Assembly (NCBI GenBank): GCA_000169115.1 | Contig: AAVV01000012.1 | Location: forward strand, 1-64,000 | Length of the DNA stretch: 64,000 bases | Direction of reading: 5' to 3' | Source of the DNA: a marine gamma proteobacterium HTCC2080 | Lineage (GTDB): Bacteria; Pseudomonadota; Gammaproteobacteria; Pseudomonadales; Halieaceae | In this document: in pieces, positions 55,642-64,000 of the stretch | How the letters are laid out: every line of letters begins with the position of its first letter | How positions within the stretch are numbered: position 1 is the stretch's first letter | Position numbers and translations under genes: made by a program | The notes under the pieces: model-generated | The model's input: only the letters and a program-made list of their open reading frames with translations | Database searches by the model: none | Told to the model about the DNA's origin: nothing

Positions 55642-56904
55642 TTAAGGTATCGACCGTCGTTCCTCAACCGCCTTCCAGACGCGCAAAAAGTTACCGCCCC
55701 AGATTTTTTGAACCTCGGCCTCTGAATAGCCCCGGCGTAATAAACCCGCGGTAACATTGAAGGACTCACTGGCATCAATATAGCCGGAAATACCACTTCC
55801 GTGATTGAAGTCGGTGCCAATGCCAACGTGATCAATTCCCACTAGCCCCACAACGTAATCGATGTGGTTCAGCATGGTGGCTAAAGAAATGGGGCCTAAC
55901 AAATCTCGTGCGCTACGAAGAAATGTTGTCTTCACCGCGGGATCGTCTATTTCCCAATAGAGCTCAAAAGGATACAGGTAGTCTTCATCAATGCCCGCTT
56001 CCCGGCGAAGGGATCGAAGCGCTGTATCAATGCCGGGATCCTGAGAATCGAACAAGTAGCCGGCAAAAGGAGCGACATGAATAACCCCTCCACCTGCAAC
56101 AAGCCGCTTAATTTCTACATCGTTCAAATTGCGACTGACATCAGTCAATGCTCGAGCGTTGGAATGGCTCGCAACAACCGGTGCCGCCGAATTGTCTATT
56201 ACTTGCAGCGCAGCCTCGGTCGATAACTGTGAAATATCAATGACTGCACCCAGAGCGTTAAGGCGTTGTACCGCGGCCACCCCCTTGCTCGAAAGACCAC
56301 CATGCTCGGCACTGGGCTCACGAACTCCTGTTGCCGCGTTGAATAATGGTCGAGAGGAGTCTGCAAAGTCGTTATGGCCCATGTGGGTCAGCGCAAACAT
56401 TCGAACGCCCAGATCAAAAAAATAGTCCACTGTCGTCAACTCGGTCCCGAGGATCAGGGCATTTTGTAAGCTCAGGATAATGGCCTTATCACCATCGGCA
56501 ATCGTGGCCAAAAATTGATCACTATCTGTCACTAACCGAATGCCATTACTGTCCTTGGCGATCAGCGTTTTTACTGCCATAAGCTTTTCTTCTGCGATAG
56601 TTTTTGCCGCCGCGTAGCCATCAGCAGTCCGTGGCATTGGCCCCACGGCAAGCGCCATTACGACAGCATTTAGCCCGCCTTGATCCATCTTTTCAGGGCT
56701 TACTTTCGAGAGGCCATCGGCACCGACATACATTGAGGGCTTCCCAGGAATCTCAATATCTGCGTGGGCATCGAGAGTAAAAACTCGCGCATGGACAGCT
56801 CGAGCATGCTCTATGAAATCAGATTCTTCATTGGCTGTAGCCGGCACATAAAAACCAGCGACCACTAGCACAAACAGTACCTGCATTGCTGTCTTCAAGT
56901 TCAT
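55642..56904 (-). CDS. Membrane dipeptidase (peptidase M19)
   Basis: About 420 residues with a signal peptide (MNLKTAMQVLFVLVVAGFYVPATA). LDAHADIEI gives the HxD zinc pair, ALTHMGHNDFADSS and ASHSNARAL further ligand regions, and GIDHVGIGTDFNHGSG closes the site. It hydrolyses dipeptides, in some members beta-lactams or D-amino dipeptides. The ATG at 56904 lies 19 bases after the crotonase stop, so the two form an operon; an in-frame upstream start at 56961 would overlap the crotonase. Confidence 0.9.
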   Translation of the reverse strand: MNLKTAMQVLFVLVVAGFYVPATANEESDFIEHARAVHARVFTLDAHADIEIPGKPSMYVGADGLSKVSPEKMDQGGLNAVVMALAVGPMPRTADGYAAAKTIAEEKLMAVKTLIAKDSNGIRLVTDSDQFLATIADGDKAIILSLQNALILGTELTTVDYFFDLGVRMFALTHMGHNDFADSSRPLFNAATGVREPSAEHGGLSSKGVAAVQRLNALGAVIDISQLSTEAALQVIDNSAAPVVASHSNARALTDVSRNLNDVEIKRLVAGGGVIHVAPFAGYLFDSQDPGIDTALRSLRREAGIDEDYLYPFELYWEIDDPAVKTTFLRSARDLLGPISLATMLNHIDYVVGLVGIDHVGIGTDFNHGSGISGYIDASESFNVTAGLLRRGYSEAEVQKIWGGNFLRVWKAVEERRSIP

Positions 56905-56923
56905 CGCTTGCACCACCGTCCTA

Positions 56924-57769
56924 TTATTCACCTGCAGTCTTTTTGACGGGGAGTAAAGCATCGTACTGGGGCTTTTCGCCCTCAGCCTGTGCAGTATAGG
57001 AACTGCGGATGGCGTCTACATCGAGCATTGATGCATTCCATGTGGCAATGTAATCGAGGCCGTCTGCCGTGGTGTGATCACGGGCGTAATTAACCATGCG
57101 TTTGGCACCGGACACCGCCAACGGCGCGTGTCCGGCAATCTGTTTGGCAATGACCATCACCGCCTCCAGCATTTGCTCTGCCGTGTCATACACCTCATTA
57201 ACAAGGCCAATGTCCCGTGCTTTTTCGGCACCAACACGTTCAGCGGTGTAGGACATTTGACGCGCCCAACCCTCAGGAATGAGCTTCACCAAGCGAGGGT
57301 AGGTTCCGACGTCGGCGGTCATACCAATGGCCGTCTCGTGTACAGAGAAAAAAGCATCTCGAGTAGCATAGCGACAGTCACAAGCGGTGATGAGATCCAT
57401 AGCCCCTCCGACCGCGGCGCCCTGAATGGCCACCAAAACGGGCATACGTGCTTCTTCTAAGCACGTAAAAGCGTCCTGCAGCTCCATACAGTGATGGCGA
57501 AACGCCTCAGCACGAACGAAGCGGCTGCCACTTGCGGGCCCATCCAGCCCACCCTCTGTAAACACAGAGATGTCCATACCCGAAGAAAAGTGCCGACCTT
57601 CCGCTGAAAGCACAATGACCCGTGCAGAAGCATCTCTAGAAAGCGCATTCACCGCTTCGGGCAGCTCGCTCCAGAACGAGGGAATCATTGAATTCGCCTT
57701 ATCTGGGCGATTAAAGCGAATGTGCGCAATACCCTCGGCAACGGTTAAATCAAAACACTCGTAACTCAT
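56924..57769 (-). CDS. Crotonase family, dienoyl-CoA isomerase-like
   Basis: About 281 residues. GRHFSSGMDISVF and GAAVGGAMDLITACDCRYATRDAFFS are oxyanion regions. The catalytic positions of delta3,5-delta2,4-dienoyl-CoA isomerase (ECH1) are all present: Asp in GGAMDL, Glu in VHETAIGM, and Asp in TADVGTYPRL. It would shift double bonds when unsaturated fatty acyl-CoAs are degraded. The start chosen is ATG 57769, with GGAG eight bases upstream; the longer frame to 57877 is unlikely. Confidence 0.85.
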   Translation of the reverse strand: MSYECFDLTVAEGIAHIRFNRPDKANSMIPSFWSELPEAVNALSRDASARVIVLSAEGRHFSSGMDISVFTEGGLDGPASGSRFVRAEAFRHHCMELQDAFTCLEEARMPVLVAIQGAAVGGAMDLITACDCRYATRDAFFSVHETAIGMTADVGTYPRLVKLIPEGWARQMSYTAERVGAEKARDIGLVNEVYDTAEQMLEAVMVIAKQIAGHAPLAVSGAKRMVNYARDHTTADGLDYIATWNASMLDVDAIRSSYTAQAEGEKPQYDALLPVKKTAGE

Positions 57770-58031
57770 GACTTTTCTCTCCACTGTAAAGCGCGTCGCT
57801 GCGTTAGGGCTCAGATTCTCGCACAGTCCCCCGCCTAACACCGCAAGGTGTTTAACACCCCCTAACCGTGCCAACATTAGAGCGTGAAGCGCACTGCATA
57901 ATAGGTGCCAAATAAGCTAAATTATCTCTGCTATTTTCCTCATTGCTGTTGGCTTCTCTATACTTACACAGCACAAACCGCCTAATGACCTTACACCCGT
58001 CGATTACGATGCGAACAATCAGGGAACCTGC

Positions 58032-58541
58032 ATGGAAATCGTTCAAAGCCTTCCCGAAGACATTCCTACCATTTTGTCACTGTACGACGCAGCAACGGCC
58101 CTTCAAGCGGAGAAAACAATGTCCCAGTGGCCAAAGATTGATAGACGGCTGGTAGAAGAGGAGATTGCCGAAAAGCGGCAGTGGAAAATGGTTGAAGGCC
58201 ATCAAATAGTCTGCGTTTGGGTGGTCACGTTTGAGGACCCACAGATTTGGGGCGAGCGCAGCCATGAGCCGTCGGTGTTCATCCACCGCATTGCCAACCA
58301 TCCGCAGTTTAGAGGTCGCGGGCTCGTTGGGGTGATTGTCGACTGGGCAAAATCTCGATACGCCAGCGGCCCCATACAGTTTCTGCGCCTCGATACCGTG
58401 GGCTACAACGAGGCCCTCATTCGGGTCTACACATCCCATGGATTCAAACTGCTGGCACCCGTTGAACTCGAGGACACAACTGGGCTCCCGGCACACTACA
58501 AAGAGGACAAAGTGTACCTATTTGAAATGGCGTTGGAATAA
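58032..58541 (+). CDS. GNAT-family N-acetyltransferase
   Basis: 169 residues of the GNAT fold. IHRIANHPQFRGRGLVG contains the acetyl-CoA binding loop (R/Q-x-x-G-x-G), then DWAKSRY, LRLDTVGYNEALIRVYTSHGF near the end. It transfers an acetyl group to an unknown amine. AGGGA precedes the ATG. It is a stand-alone gene just upstream of the tRNA. Confidence 0.85.
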   Translation: MEIVQSLPEDIPTILSLYDAATALQAEKTMSQWPKIDRRLVEEEIAEKRQWKMVEGHQIVCVWVVTFEDPQIWGERSHEPSVFIHRIANHPQFRGRGLVGVIVDWAKSRYASGPIQFLRLDTVGYNEALIRVYTSHGFKLLAPVELEDTTGLPAHYKEDKVYLFEMALE

Positions 58542-58715
58542 GAGCGTTAGTCCAGGACATAGGTGACCCATCAAGCCATGCTGAGCTAGACAAAGCTTTA
58601 AAGTCTGCAGTGTCAGTAAAACAACTTAGAGCAACTGGTGAGGGCCAGTCGCACTGGGCTGAAGAAAATACTTCTCTCAAGACACGCGGATGAGCCGGAT
58701 AGGTTTTACTTTGAA

Positions 58716-58791
58716 TGGTGGAGCCAGACGGGATCGAACCGACGACCTCAACACTGCCAGTGTTGCGCTCTCCCAACTGAGCTATGGCCCC
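58716..58791 (-). tRNA. tRNA-Ala, anticodon GGC
   Basis: Reads GGGGCCATAGCTCAGTTGGG at its 5' end and carries an encoded CCA. The acceptor stem pairs with a G3-U70 wobble, the alanine identity element. The anticodon loop is CTGGCAG with anticodon GGC at 58756-58758. The T loop GGTTCGATC is standard. It is 76 nt long and lies near gltX, as alaWX do in E. coli. Confidence 0.95.
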
Positions 58792-58968
58792 ACAGAACCC
58801 TCTTAGAACTAGAGGGAGGCGCATGCTAGTAATATAGCTGTGCTGTGTCAACTTAACCGCGAAAACTCCTTTAATTCGTCCGCATCGGTTATGCTTTAGT
58901 CTCAAAAGACGGCCCGAATGCTGATGCGTTTGGCGCCCCTGTTTGCAACACGTCATGGAGCTAAACTT

Positions 58969-59394
58969 ATGTATCCCAAAGTTCTACTCGCCCTCTGCGG
59001 CATTATCTTTCTCGCTTACGGCATCGTGTGCTGGGTAGATCCGGAAATACCGGCTCAACAGGCAGGCTTATTTATTGCCACTCATAACGGTTATGCAGAA
59101 ATGGCGGCCATGTACGGTGGTTTGCAGGGCAGCTTTGGCGCCATATTGATCGCATCTGCCTTCATTAAAGGCTACGTGCGCCCCGGACTGTGGCTCATCC
59201 TCATTTGCATTGGCACCCTTGCCGCCGCCCGAGGCAGCGTTGCTTTAAGCGACCTCGACTCGAGTTTTCAGGTGGCCAATAGTTCATTAGGCATTGATAT
59301 GAGTTCGAGCTTCACCGCCTACACCTGGGGAGCACTGGCGTTTGAAGTCTTCGTAGCTGTCTGGGCTGGCATTTCGCTGCTCAAGACGCGCTGA
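58969..59394 (+). CDS. DUF4345 family membrane protein
   Basis: About 141 residues with four hydrophobic helices. [17 protein letters not shown] is typical of the DUF4345 family of small inner-membrane proteins of unknown function. GGAG lies eight bases before the ATG at 58969, which is why it is chosen over 58918. Its 3' end overlaps the gltX 3' end by 14 bases (convergent). Confidence 0.75.
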   Translation: MYPKVLLALCGIIFLAYGIVCWVDPEIPAQQAGLFIATHNGYAEMAAMYGGLQGSFGAILIASAFIKGYVRPGLWLILICIGTLAAARGSVALSDLDSSFQVANSSLGIDMSSSFTAYTWGALAFEVFVAVWAGISLLKTR

Positions 59395-60871
59395 GGCTCG
59401 CGAATTCTTTCTCTAGTCGCTTGGCGGCTTTTTTGGAGACCCCACCCAAGACGTCTATACCCGAACGCAGTCTTGCTCGGGTCATATCGGGTCCCAGAAT
59501 TGCCATGGAATCGGGCATTGAATAACCCGAATTGCCCCCGGCAATTGCCACAAATAATGGCGCAAATAGCACCTTGGGCTTGAGCTCCATGGCCGTCGAC
59601 AACGACTTTAATGCTGCGAACAACGCGTCTCTGCTCCAGTCTTGCTGAGTTTCGAGGGTCCATAAAACGAACTGCAGGCATCGCACGGTGGCATCGGCGT
59701 CGCTATTGGCACCGTTAAAATCTTCGGCGGTGATGGGCAAGGTCCCTGATACTAAATAGGCCGACAAAGGAATGAAGTCTGACAAGACATTCATGCGCGA
59801 TTGGGCGTGGGGTAGAATTTTTTCCAGCATTTCAGCATTGAGCGCCCAGTCTTGCAGGCGCTGACCCAACTGCGTTGTGGTCAAGTCCTCACGAATCCAG
59901 AGGCCATTAAGCCAGTTTAGTTTTTCAACATCGAAGATAGGCCCTCCCAAGGAAACCCGCTGAATATCGAAAACCTGCTCCATTTCTGTCAGCGTAAACT
60001 TCTCCCGCTCATCAGGCATAGACCAGCCCATGCGACCCAAATAGTTCAGCAACGCTTCGGGCAAAAAGCCCATGCGCTGGTAATACAAAATACTGGTCGG
60101 GTTTTTACGCTTGCTAAGTTTTGATTTGTCGGGGTTTCGCAACAGCGGTAAATGACAAAGTTCAGGCATGTCCCAACCAAAGTACTCGTACAACAACTGG
60201 TGCTTAGGTGCTGAATTAATCCACTCCTCACCCCGAATGACATGACTGATTTCCATAAGGTGGTCATCGACAACATTAGCCAAGTGGTAAGTGGGCATGC
60301 CATCCGACTTCAGCAAAATCTGAGCATCAACCATGCTCCAGTCCAACTCAATCGTGCCTCGCAGCATATCTTTAATGGCGCAGGCACCGGCAACCTCGGG
60401 CACCATCATACGAATCACAAAAGGCGCATCGGCCGCCTTTCGAAGGGCCTGCTCTTCAGACGACAAAATAAGGTCTGAGGGCTTCAGCGCCGTGCTAGTG
60501 CCCGACTCTCTACGAGCCTCGCGCAGCGTATTGAGCTCCTCGGTTGTCCGGTAACACACAAACGCCTTGCCCGCCTCCACTAGCTGCCAGGCATACTGAG
60601 CGTAGGTGTCTCCTCGCTCACTTTGCCGATACGGCCCGTGCTGACCGCCTATATCGGGGCCTTCATCCCAGTCGAGTCCTAGCCAACGTAAAGACTTCAA
60701 TACCGCCTGTTCCGCTTCGGGAGTACTGCGAGCACGATCGGTGTCTTCGATACGCAAAATAAACTGGCCACCGTGGGCACGAGCAAAGCACCGGTTAAAG
60801 AGGGCCATGTAGGCAGTTCCCACATGAGGGTCACCGGTGGGGGACGGGGCAACGCGAGTGCGCACAGTCAC
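59381..60871 (-). CDS. gltX: Glutamyl-tRNA synthetase
   Basis: 496 residues of class I Glu[18 protein letters not shown] contains the HIGH-type signature, [15 protein letters not shown] follows, and KLSKRKNP is the KMSKS loop. It charges tRNA-Glu with glutamate. The sequence resembles Pseudomonas GltX more than E. coli: it keeps only one cysteine of the zinc knuckle ([10 protein letters not shown]). Together with tRNA-Ala(GGC) 0.6 kb away this is typical gammaproteobacterial context. Confidence 0.95.
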   Translation of the reverse strand: MTVRTRVAPSPTGDPHVGTAYMALFNRCFARAHGGQFILRIEDTDRARSTPEAEQAVLKSLRWLGLDWDEGPDIGGQHGPYRQSERGDTYAQYAWQLVEAGKAFVCYRTTEELNTLREARRESGTSTALKPSDLILSSEEQALRKAADAPFVIRMMVPEVAGACAIKDMLRGTIELDWSMVDAQILLKSDGMPTYHLANVVDDHLMEISHVIRGEEWINSAPKHQLLYEYFGWDMPELCHLPLLRNPDKSKLSKRKNPTSILYYQRMGFLPEALLNYLGRMGWSMPDEREKFTLTEMEQVFDIQRVSLGGPIFDVEKLNWLNGLWIREDLTTTQLGQRLQDWALNAEMLEKILPHAQSRMNVLSDFIPLSAYLVSGTLPITAEDFNGANSDADATVRCLQFVLWTLETQQDWSRDALFAALKSLSTAMELKPKVLFAPLFVAIAGGNSGYSMPDSMAILGPDMTRARLRSGIDVLGGVSKKAAKRLEKEFASLSAS

Positions 60872-61118
60872 GGGTCAATACTCCAGATTTAAACAACACA
60901 ATGGCGGCAAGTTTACCAGAGGCAGCGGGTTATCTGCTGCTATTACTCACAATGTGCACGACGATTGGCATTTATGATTGGCGCTAATGGAACCGAACTC
61001 AGGGCTGCAAGAAGGCCTGCTCCTATGTCATAGTGCACCCCGCAGCTGTAAGCCCTCTTGGGCCCTATAAAACTGATGCAGCGCCCATTTCAGAATTTGT
61101 AATTAAGGCAGTGACCAC

Positions 61119-62780
61119 GTGAAAATCGCAAATGTTTCCGGGGAATTACTTCGAGCACTATTCTCGATAGTAATCGCAACCAGCTTAATGGCCTGCGGTG
61201 CGGGCGAGAGTAACGTGCTCGAAGGCAACCGCACCGGAATTTTACACTACGGCAATGGCGCCGAACCTCAGGGCCTAGATCCTCACGTAGTGACAGGCGT
61301 TCCTGAAAACCACCTCATCAGAGCACTCTTTGAAGGACTGGCGGTTAAAAATCCCATTACGCTCGAGCCAGAGCCCGGTGTCGCTCAGCGCTGGGAGTTC
61401 AGCGATGAGGGAAAAGTGATCACTTTTTTCCTCAATCCTGAGGCGCGCTGGTCCAACGGCGAGCAAATGACGGCCGGTGACTATGTGTGGAGCTGGAATC
61501 GGGCACTGCACCCGGAAACCGGCAACCTCTACGCCTACATGTTGTACCCCGTTAAAAACGCCGAGGCCTACGCCAAGGGTAAAATTAAGGACTTTGCCGA
61601 AGTTGGGGTAAAAGCACTAAATGACACAACGCTGGAAGTCACTCTAAATGCCCCGACCCCCTATTTCATTCAGCTTATGGATCACTACAGCACCTTTGCC
61701 GTGCACCCGGAAACACTGCTTAAATTTGGCAAGATGACCGATCGCTTCACGCCCTGGACCCGAGTCGGCAGCATGGTGAGCAACGGCGCCTTTGTATTAA
61801 CAGATTGGGCACTCAACCGTCACATCAAAATGGCCAAGAGCGAGCACTATTGGGACAGGGACAAGGTGAGCTTAAATGGTGTGGTGTTCTACCCCACTGA
61901 AAACGTGGTCAGCGAAGAACGCATGTTCCGGGTCGAGCAGCTTCACTACACCGCCGTGGTACCACTCGATAAAATACCCGTGTATCGCGAACGGCCAAAC
62001 ACACCCTATCTGCAATCGCCTTATCTGGGGACCTATTACTATTTGGTAAACACAGAACGTCCACCGGTAGACAATGTAAAAGTACGACAAGCGCTGTCGA
62101 TGGCAGTCGATAGAGAGAAACTGGTTCGCAGCGTGCTGCAGGAAACGGCCGTACCGGCCTATAGCATTACGCCTCCAGACACGCTTGGGTATTTCCCACC
62201 TCAAGTATTCCGCTACGATCCCGATAAGGCCCGTGCCCTACTGGCAGAGGCCGGCTACCCCAACGGCGAGGGTTGGCCAGGACTTGAGATTATTTACAAC
62301 ACGCAGGAAGCACATCGAAAAATAGCCGTTGCCATTCAGCAAATGTGGAAGTCGGAGCTTAATGTCGACATCACGCTGGCAAACCAAGAGTGGAAGGTTT
62401 ATCTCAACTCGGTGTCCCAGCGCGATTTCCAAGTGGCCCGACGAGGCTGGATTGGCGACTACGTGGATGCCAACAACTTTTTAGATTTATTCATTACCGA
62501 CGGCGGTAACAACAACACCGGATACAGCAACCCCATTTACGACGACCTGATTCTTCAGAGAGCACCCAGGGCCCAATCACGGGAAGAGCGCTATGCGCTG
62601 TTCACCGAGGCAGAAACTATGCTCATGGAGGAGATGCCCATCATTCCGATTTACACCTACACCAGTAAACATCTCATCCATCCCAGCGTAGAAGGTATTT
62701 ACCCCAACCTTATGGATTCACTAAATTTGAAGTACGTCAAACTGCACCCCGAGCAAACGCTCTCTGGGGAGGTGAAGTAA
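61119..62780 (+). CDS. Peptide ABC transporter substrate-binding lipoprotein (OppA-like)
   Basis: 553 residues. The signal ends SLMACG, a good lipobox. GNGAEPQGLDPHVVTG and ENHLIRALFEGLA, FFLNPEARWSNGE, RQALSMAVDREKLV and GYPNGEGWPGLEIIYNTQE are typical of DppA/OppA family binding proteins. It binds peptides outside the inner membrane. Start is GTG at 61119. The permease begins within its stop codon (TAATG), so they form one operon. Confidence 0.9.
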   Translation: MKIANVSGELLRALFSIVIATSLMACGAGESNVLEGNRTGILHYGNGAEPQGLDPHVVTGVPENHLIRALFEGLAVKNPITLEPEPGVAQRWEFSDEGKVITFFLNPEARWSNGEQMTAGDYVWSWNRALHPETGNLYAYMLYPVKNAEAYAKGKIKDFAEVGVKALNDTTLEVTLNAPTPYFIQLMDHYSTFAVHPETLLKFGKMTDRFTPWTRVGSMVSNGAFVLTDWALNRHIKMAKSEHYWDRDKVSLNGVVFYPTENVVSEERMFRVEQLHYTAVVPLDKIPVYRERPNTPYLQSPYLGTYYYLVNTERPPVDNVKVRQALSMAVDREKLVRSVLQETAVPAYSITPPDTLGYFPPQVFRYDPDKARALLAEAGYPNGEGWPGLEIIYNTQEAHRKIAVAIQQMWKSELNVDITLANQEWKVYLNSVSQRDFQVARRGWIGDYVDANNFLDLFITDGGNNNTGYSNPIYDDLILQRAPRAQSREERYALFTEAETMLMEEMPIIPIYTYTSKHLIHPSVEGIYPNLMDSLNLKYVKLHPEQTLSGEVK

Positions 62781-63718
62781 TGTTGCGCTTCATAATCAGC
62801 CGACTGCTGCAGGCCATACCGGTTATTTTTATCGTGATTACGGCCACCTTCTTTTTGGTTAGAGCTGCACCTGGCGGGCCTTTTGATGCTGAAAAAGTGG
62901 TGCTTCCTGAGGTCAAGCGGGCGCTGGAAGCCCAATACAAATTAGACTTACCGTTATATGAACAATACTTTGCTTACCTCACGGATCTAGCTCAAGGTGA
63001 ATTGGGGCCGTCTTTTAAGTACCCGGGGCGCAGCGTTAATGAAATTTTGTTTTCAGGGCTTCCTGTAACCGCGGAGCTGGGCTTCTACGCCCTACTTATT
63101 GCCCTGATAATCGGTGTCACCGCAGGTGTTCTAGCTTCTCTCAAACCGAATACCCGGCAAGATTACATTCCCATGAGCTTGGCAATGATTGGCATTTGTA
63201 TGCCGTCTTTTCTGTTGGGCCCTTTGTTAGTACTCGTTTTCGGAATTTATCTCGAATGGCTTCCGATCTCAGGCTGGGGATCGATTCCAGGAGACAAAAT
63301 ACTACCCTCCATTACTCTTGGCGCAGCATATGCGGCTTATGTGGCACGGTTATCCCGAGCAGGCATGCTAGAAATTTTATCTCAGGATTACATTCGCACC
63401 GCCCGTGCTAAAGGCCTGCCCGAGTGGCAAGTGGTGAGCAAGCACGCTTTGCGCGGCGGCCTCATCCCTGTGATCGCCTTCCTTGGCCCTGCCTTCGCCG
63501 GGCTACTCGCCGGATCCTTTGTGGTAGAAACCATTTTTCAAATCCCAGGTTTAGGGCGATTCTACGTGCAAGCCGCCTTCAACCGTGACTACACCATGAT
63601 TTTGGGCACCACGGTGTTCCTCTCTACGCTCATCGTGCTGTTCAACCTCATCAGCGACGTTGCAGCAGCGTGGCTCAACCCACGACTGCGCAGTCAGCTG
63701 TCTGGAGGTGGGAAATGA
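62780..63718 (+). CDS. oppB: Peptide ABC transporter permease (OppB-like)
   Basis: 312 residues, six predicted helices. The conserved cytoplasmic EAA-type loop YIRTARAKGLPEWQVVSKHALR is visible (positions about 205-226). Also FLVRAAPGGPFDAEK near the N-terminus is typical of OppB. It forms the membrane channel with the next gene. Starts overlap with its neighbours on both sides (TAATG, ATGA). Confidence 0.9.
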   Translation: MLRFIISRLLQAIPVIFIVITATFFLVRAAPGGPFDAEKVVLPEVKRALEAQYKLDLPLYEQYFAYLTDLAQGELGPSFKYPGRSVNEILFSGLPVTAELGFYALLIALIIGVTAGVLASLKPNTRQDYIPMSLAMIGICMPSFLLGPLLVLVFGIYLEWLPISGWGSIPGDKILPSITLGAAYAAYVARLSRAGMLEILSQDYIRTARAKGLPEWQVVSKHALRGGLIPVIAFLGPAFAGLLAGSFVVETIFQIPGLGRFYVQAAFNRDYTMILGTTVFLSTLIVLFNLISDVAAAWLNPRLRSQLSGGGK

Positions 63719-64000
63719 CAACACTCCAATCGAGCGAGTCTGCTGATCTGCTTGAAAACGCAGAAATGGGCGCCTCCCTTTGGCGCGACGCTTGGCAACG
63801 ACTGCGTAAAAACAAAATGGCGGTGGGTGGCGGTATTACCCTACTCCTGTTCATCGTAATAGCGCTGCTCACGCCATGGTTAGCGCCTTACAGCTATGAA
63901 GCACAGAATCTTGACCTTGGCGCATCACCCCCTTCAGCTGCGCATTGGTTGGGAACCGACGTTTTTGGTAGAGATGTGCTGACACAGGTGATGTACGGAG
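63715..64000 (+). CDS. oppC: Peptide ABC transporter permease (OppC-like), truncated by window
   Basis: About 95 residues are visible; ATG at 63715 overlaps the OppB stop. SLWRDAWQRLRKNKMAVGG leads to the first membrane helix, then HWLGTDVFGRDVL, a hallmark of OppC/DppC. The rest lies beyond the window edge. Confidence 0.9.
   Translation, partial: MTTLQSSESADLLENAEMGASLWRDAWQRLRKNKMAVGGGITLLLFIVIALLTPWLAPYSYEAQNLDLGASPPSAAHWLGTDVFGRDVLTQVMYG

Overview
The window looks like chromosomal DNA of a free-living, probably marine, gammaproteobacterium related to Pseudomonas, Halieaceae or Spongiibacteraceae. This is inferred from four things: a Pseudomonas-type glutamyl-tRNA synthetase beside tRNA-Ala(GGC), two large TonB-dependent receptors, many acyl-CoA and FAD redox enzymes, and sulfatase and DUF3604 proteins. 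No phage, insertion sequence, CRISPR array, rRNA or replication origin was seen. Genes are mostly ordinary metabolic ones in short operons separated by gaps that hold no recognisable gene.

Layout. 1-6.7 kb: truncated nitroreductase, CofD/YvcK-like protein, small conserved protein, MOSC protein, phytanoyl-CoA-dioxygenase-like oxygenase, amino-acid permease, RIO kinase. 7.4-13.3 kb: acyl-CoA dehydrogenase, crotonase, AraC regulator and MFS carrier. 13.7-21.6 kb: an all-plus run with a PQQ-type beta-propeller, two tandem DUF3604 proteins that carry PHP-like metal motifs, and a Baeyer-Villiger-type monooxygenase. 21.9-31.9 kb: single genes, including a metallo-beta-lactamase-fold hydrolase, a GAF-GGDEF diguanylate cyclase, aldose epimerase, an acetate kinase fused to a PduL phosphotransacylase, a membrane protein with a degenerate spermidine-synthase domain, and a patatin. 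32.2-35.3 kb: cell-surface glycan genes (WaaE-like GT2, WbbI-like galactofuranosyltransferase, UDP-galactopyranose mutase). 35.5-39.8 kb: a tightly overlapping operon MFS - SDR - class III PLP enzyme of the phospho-lyase (AGXT2L) type - APH-fold kinase, which reads as a phosphorylate-then-eliminate pathway for an amino alcohol.

40.2-52.7 kb: a TetR regulator and a TonB receptor followed by a frameshifted sulfatase, converging on a minus-strand operon of a paralogous TonB receptor, an NTF2-like protein, a Tat-exported FAD oxidoreductase and an AhpD-like protein, with an NTF2/PDZ lipoprotein nearby. I read this as an uptake and degradation locus for a hydrophobic, possibly sulfated, compound. 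53-58.5 kb: VF530 protein, S9 peptidase, M19 dipeptidase with a dienoyl-CoA-isomerase-like crotonase, and a GNAT acetyltransferase. 58.7-64 kb: tRNA-Ala(GGC), DUF4345 membrane protein, gltX, and the start of an opp-type peptide ABC transporter cut by the window edge.

Most promising for a second look: the AckA-PduL fusion, the kinase/phospho-lyase operon, the DUF3604 pair, the NTF2 domain apparently split by a PDZ domain, and the promoter palindrome between the TetR gene and the first TonB receptor. I did not find a clearly new defence or mobile system.
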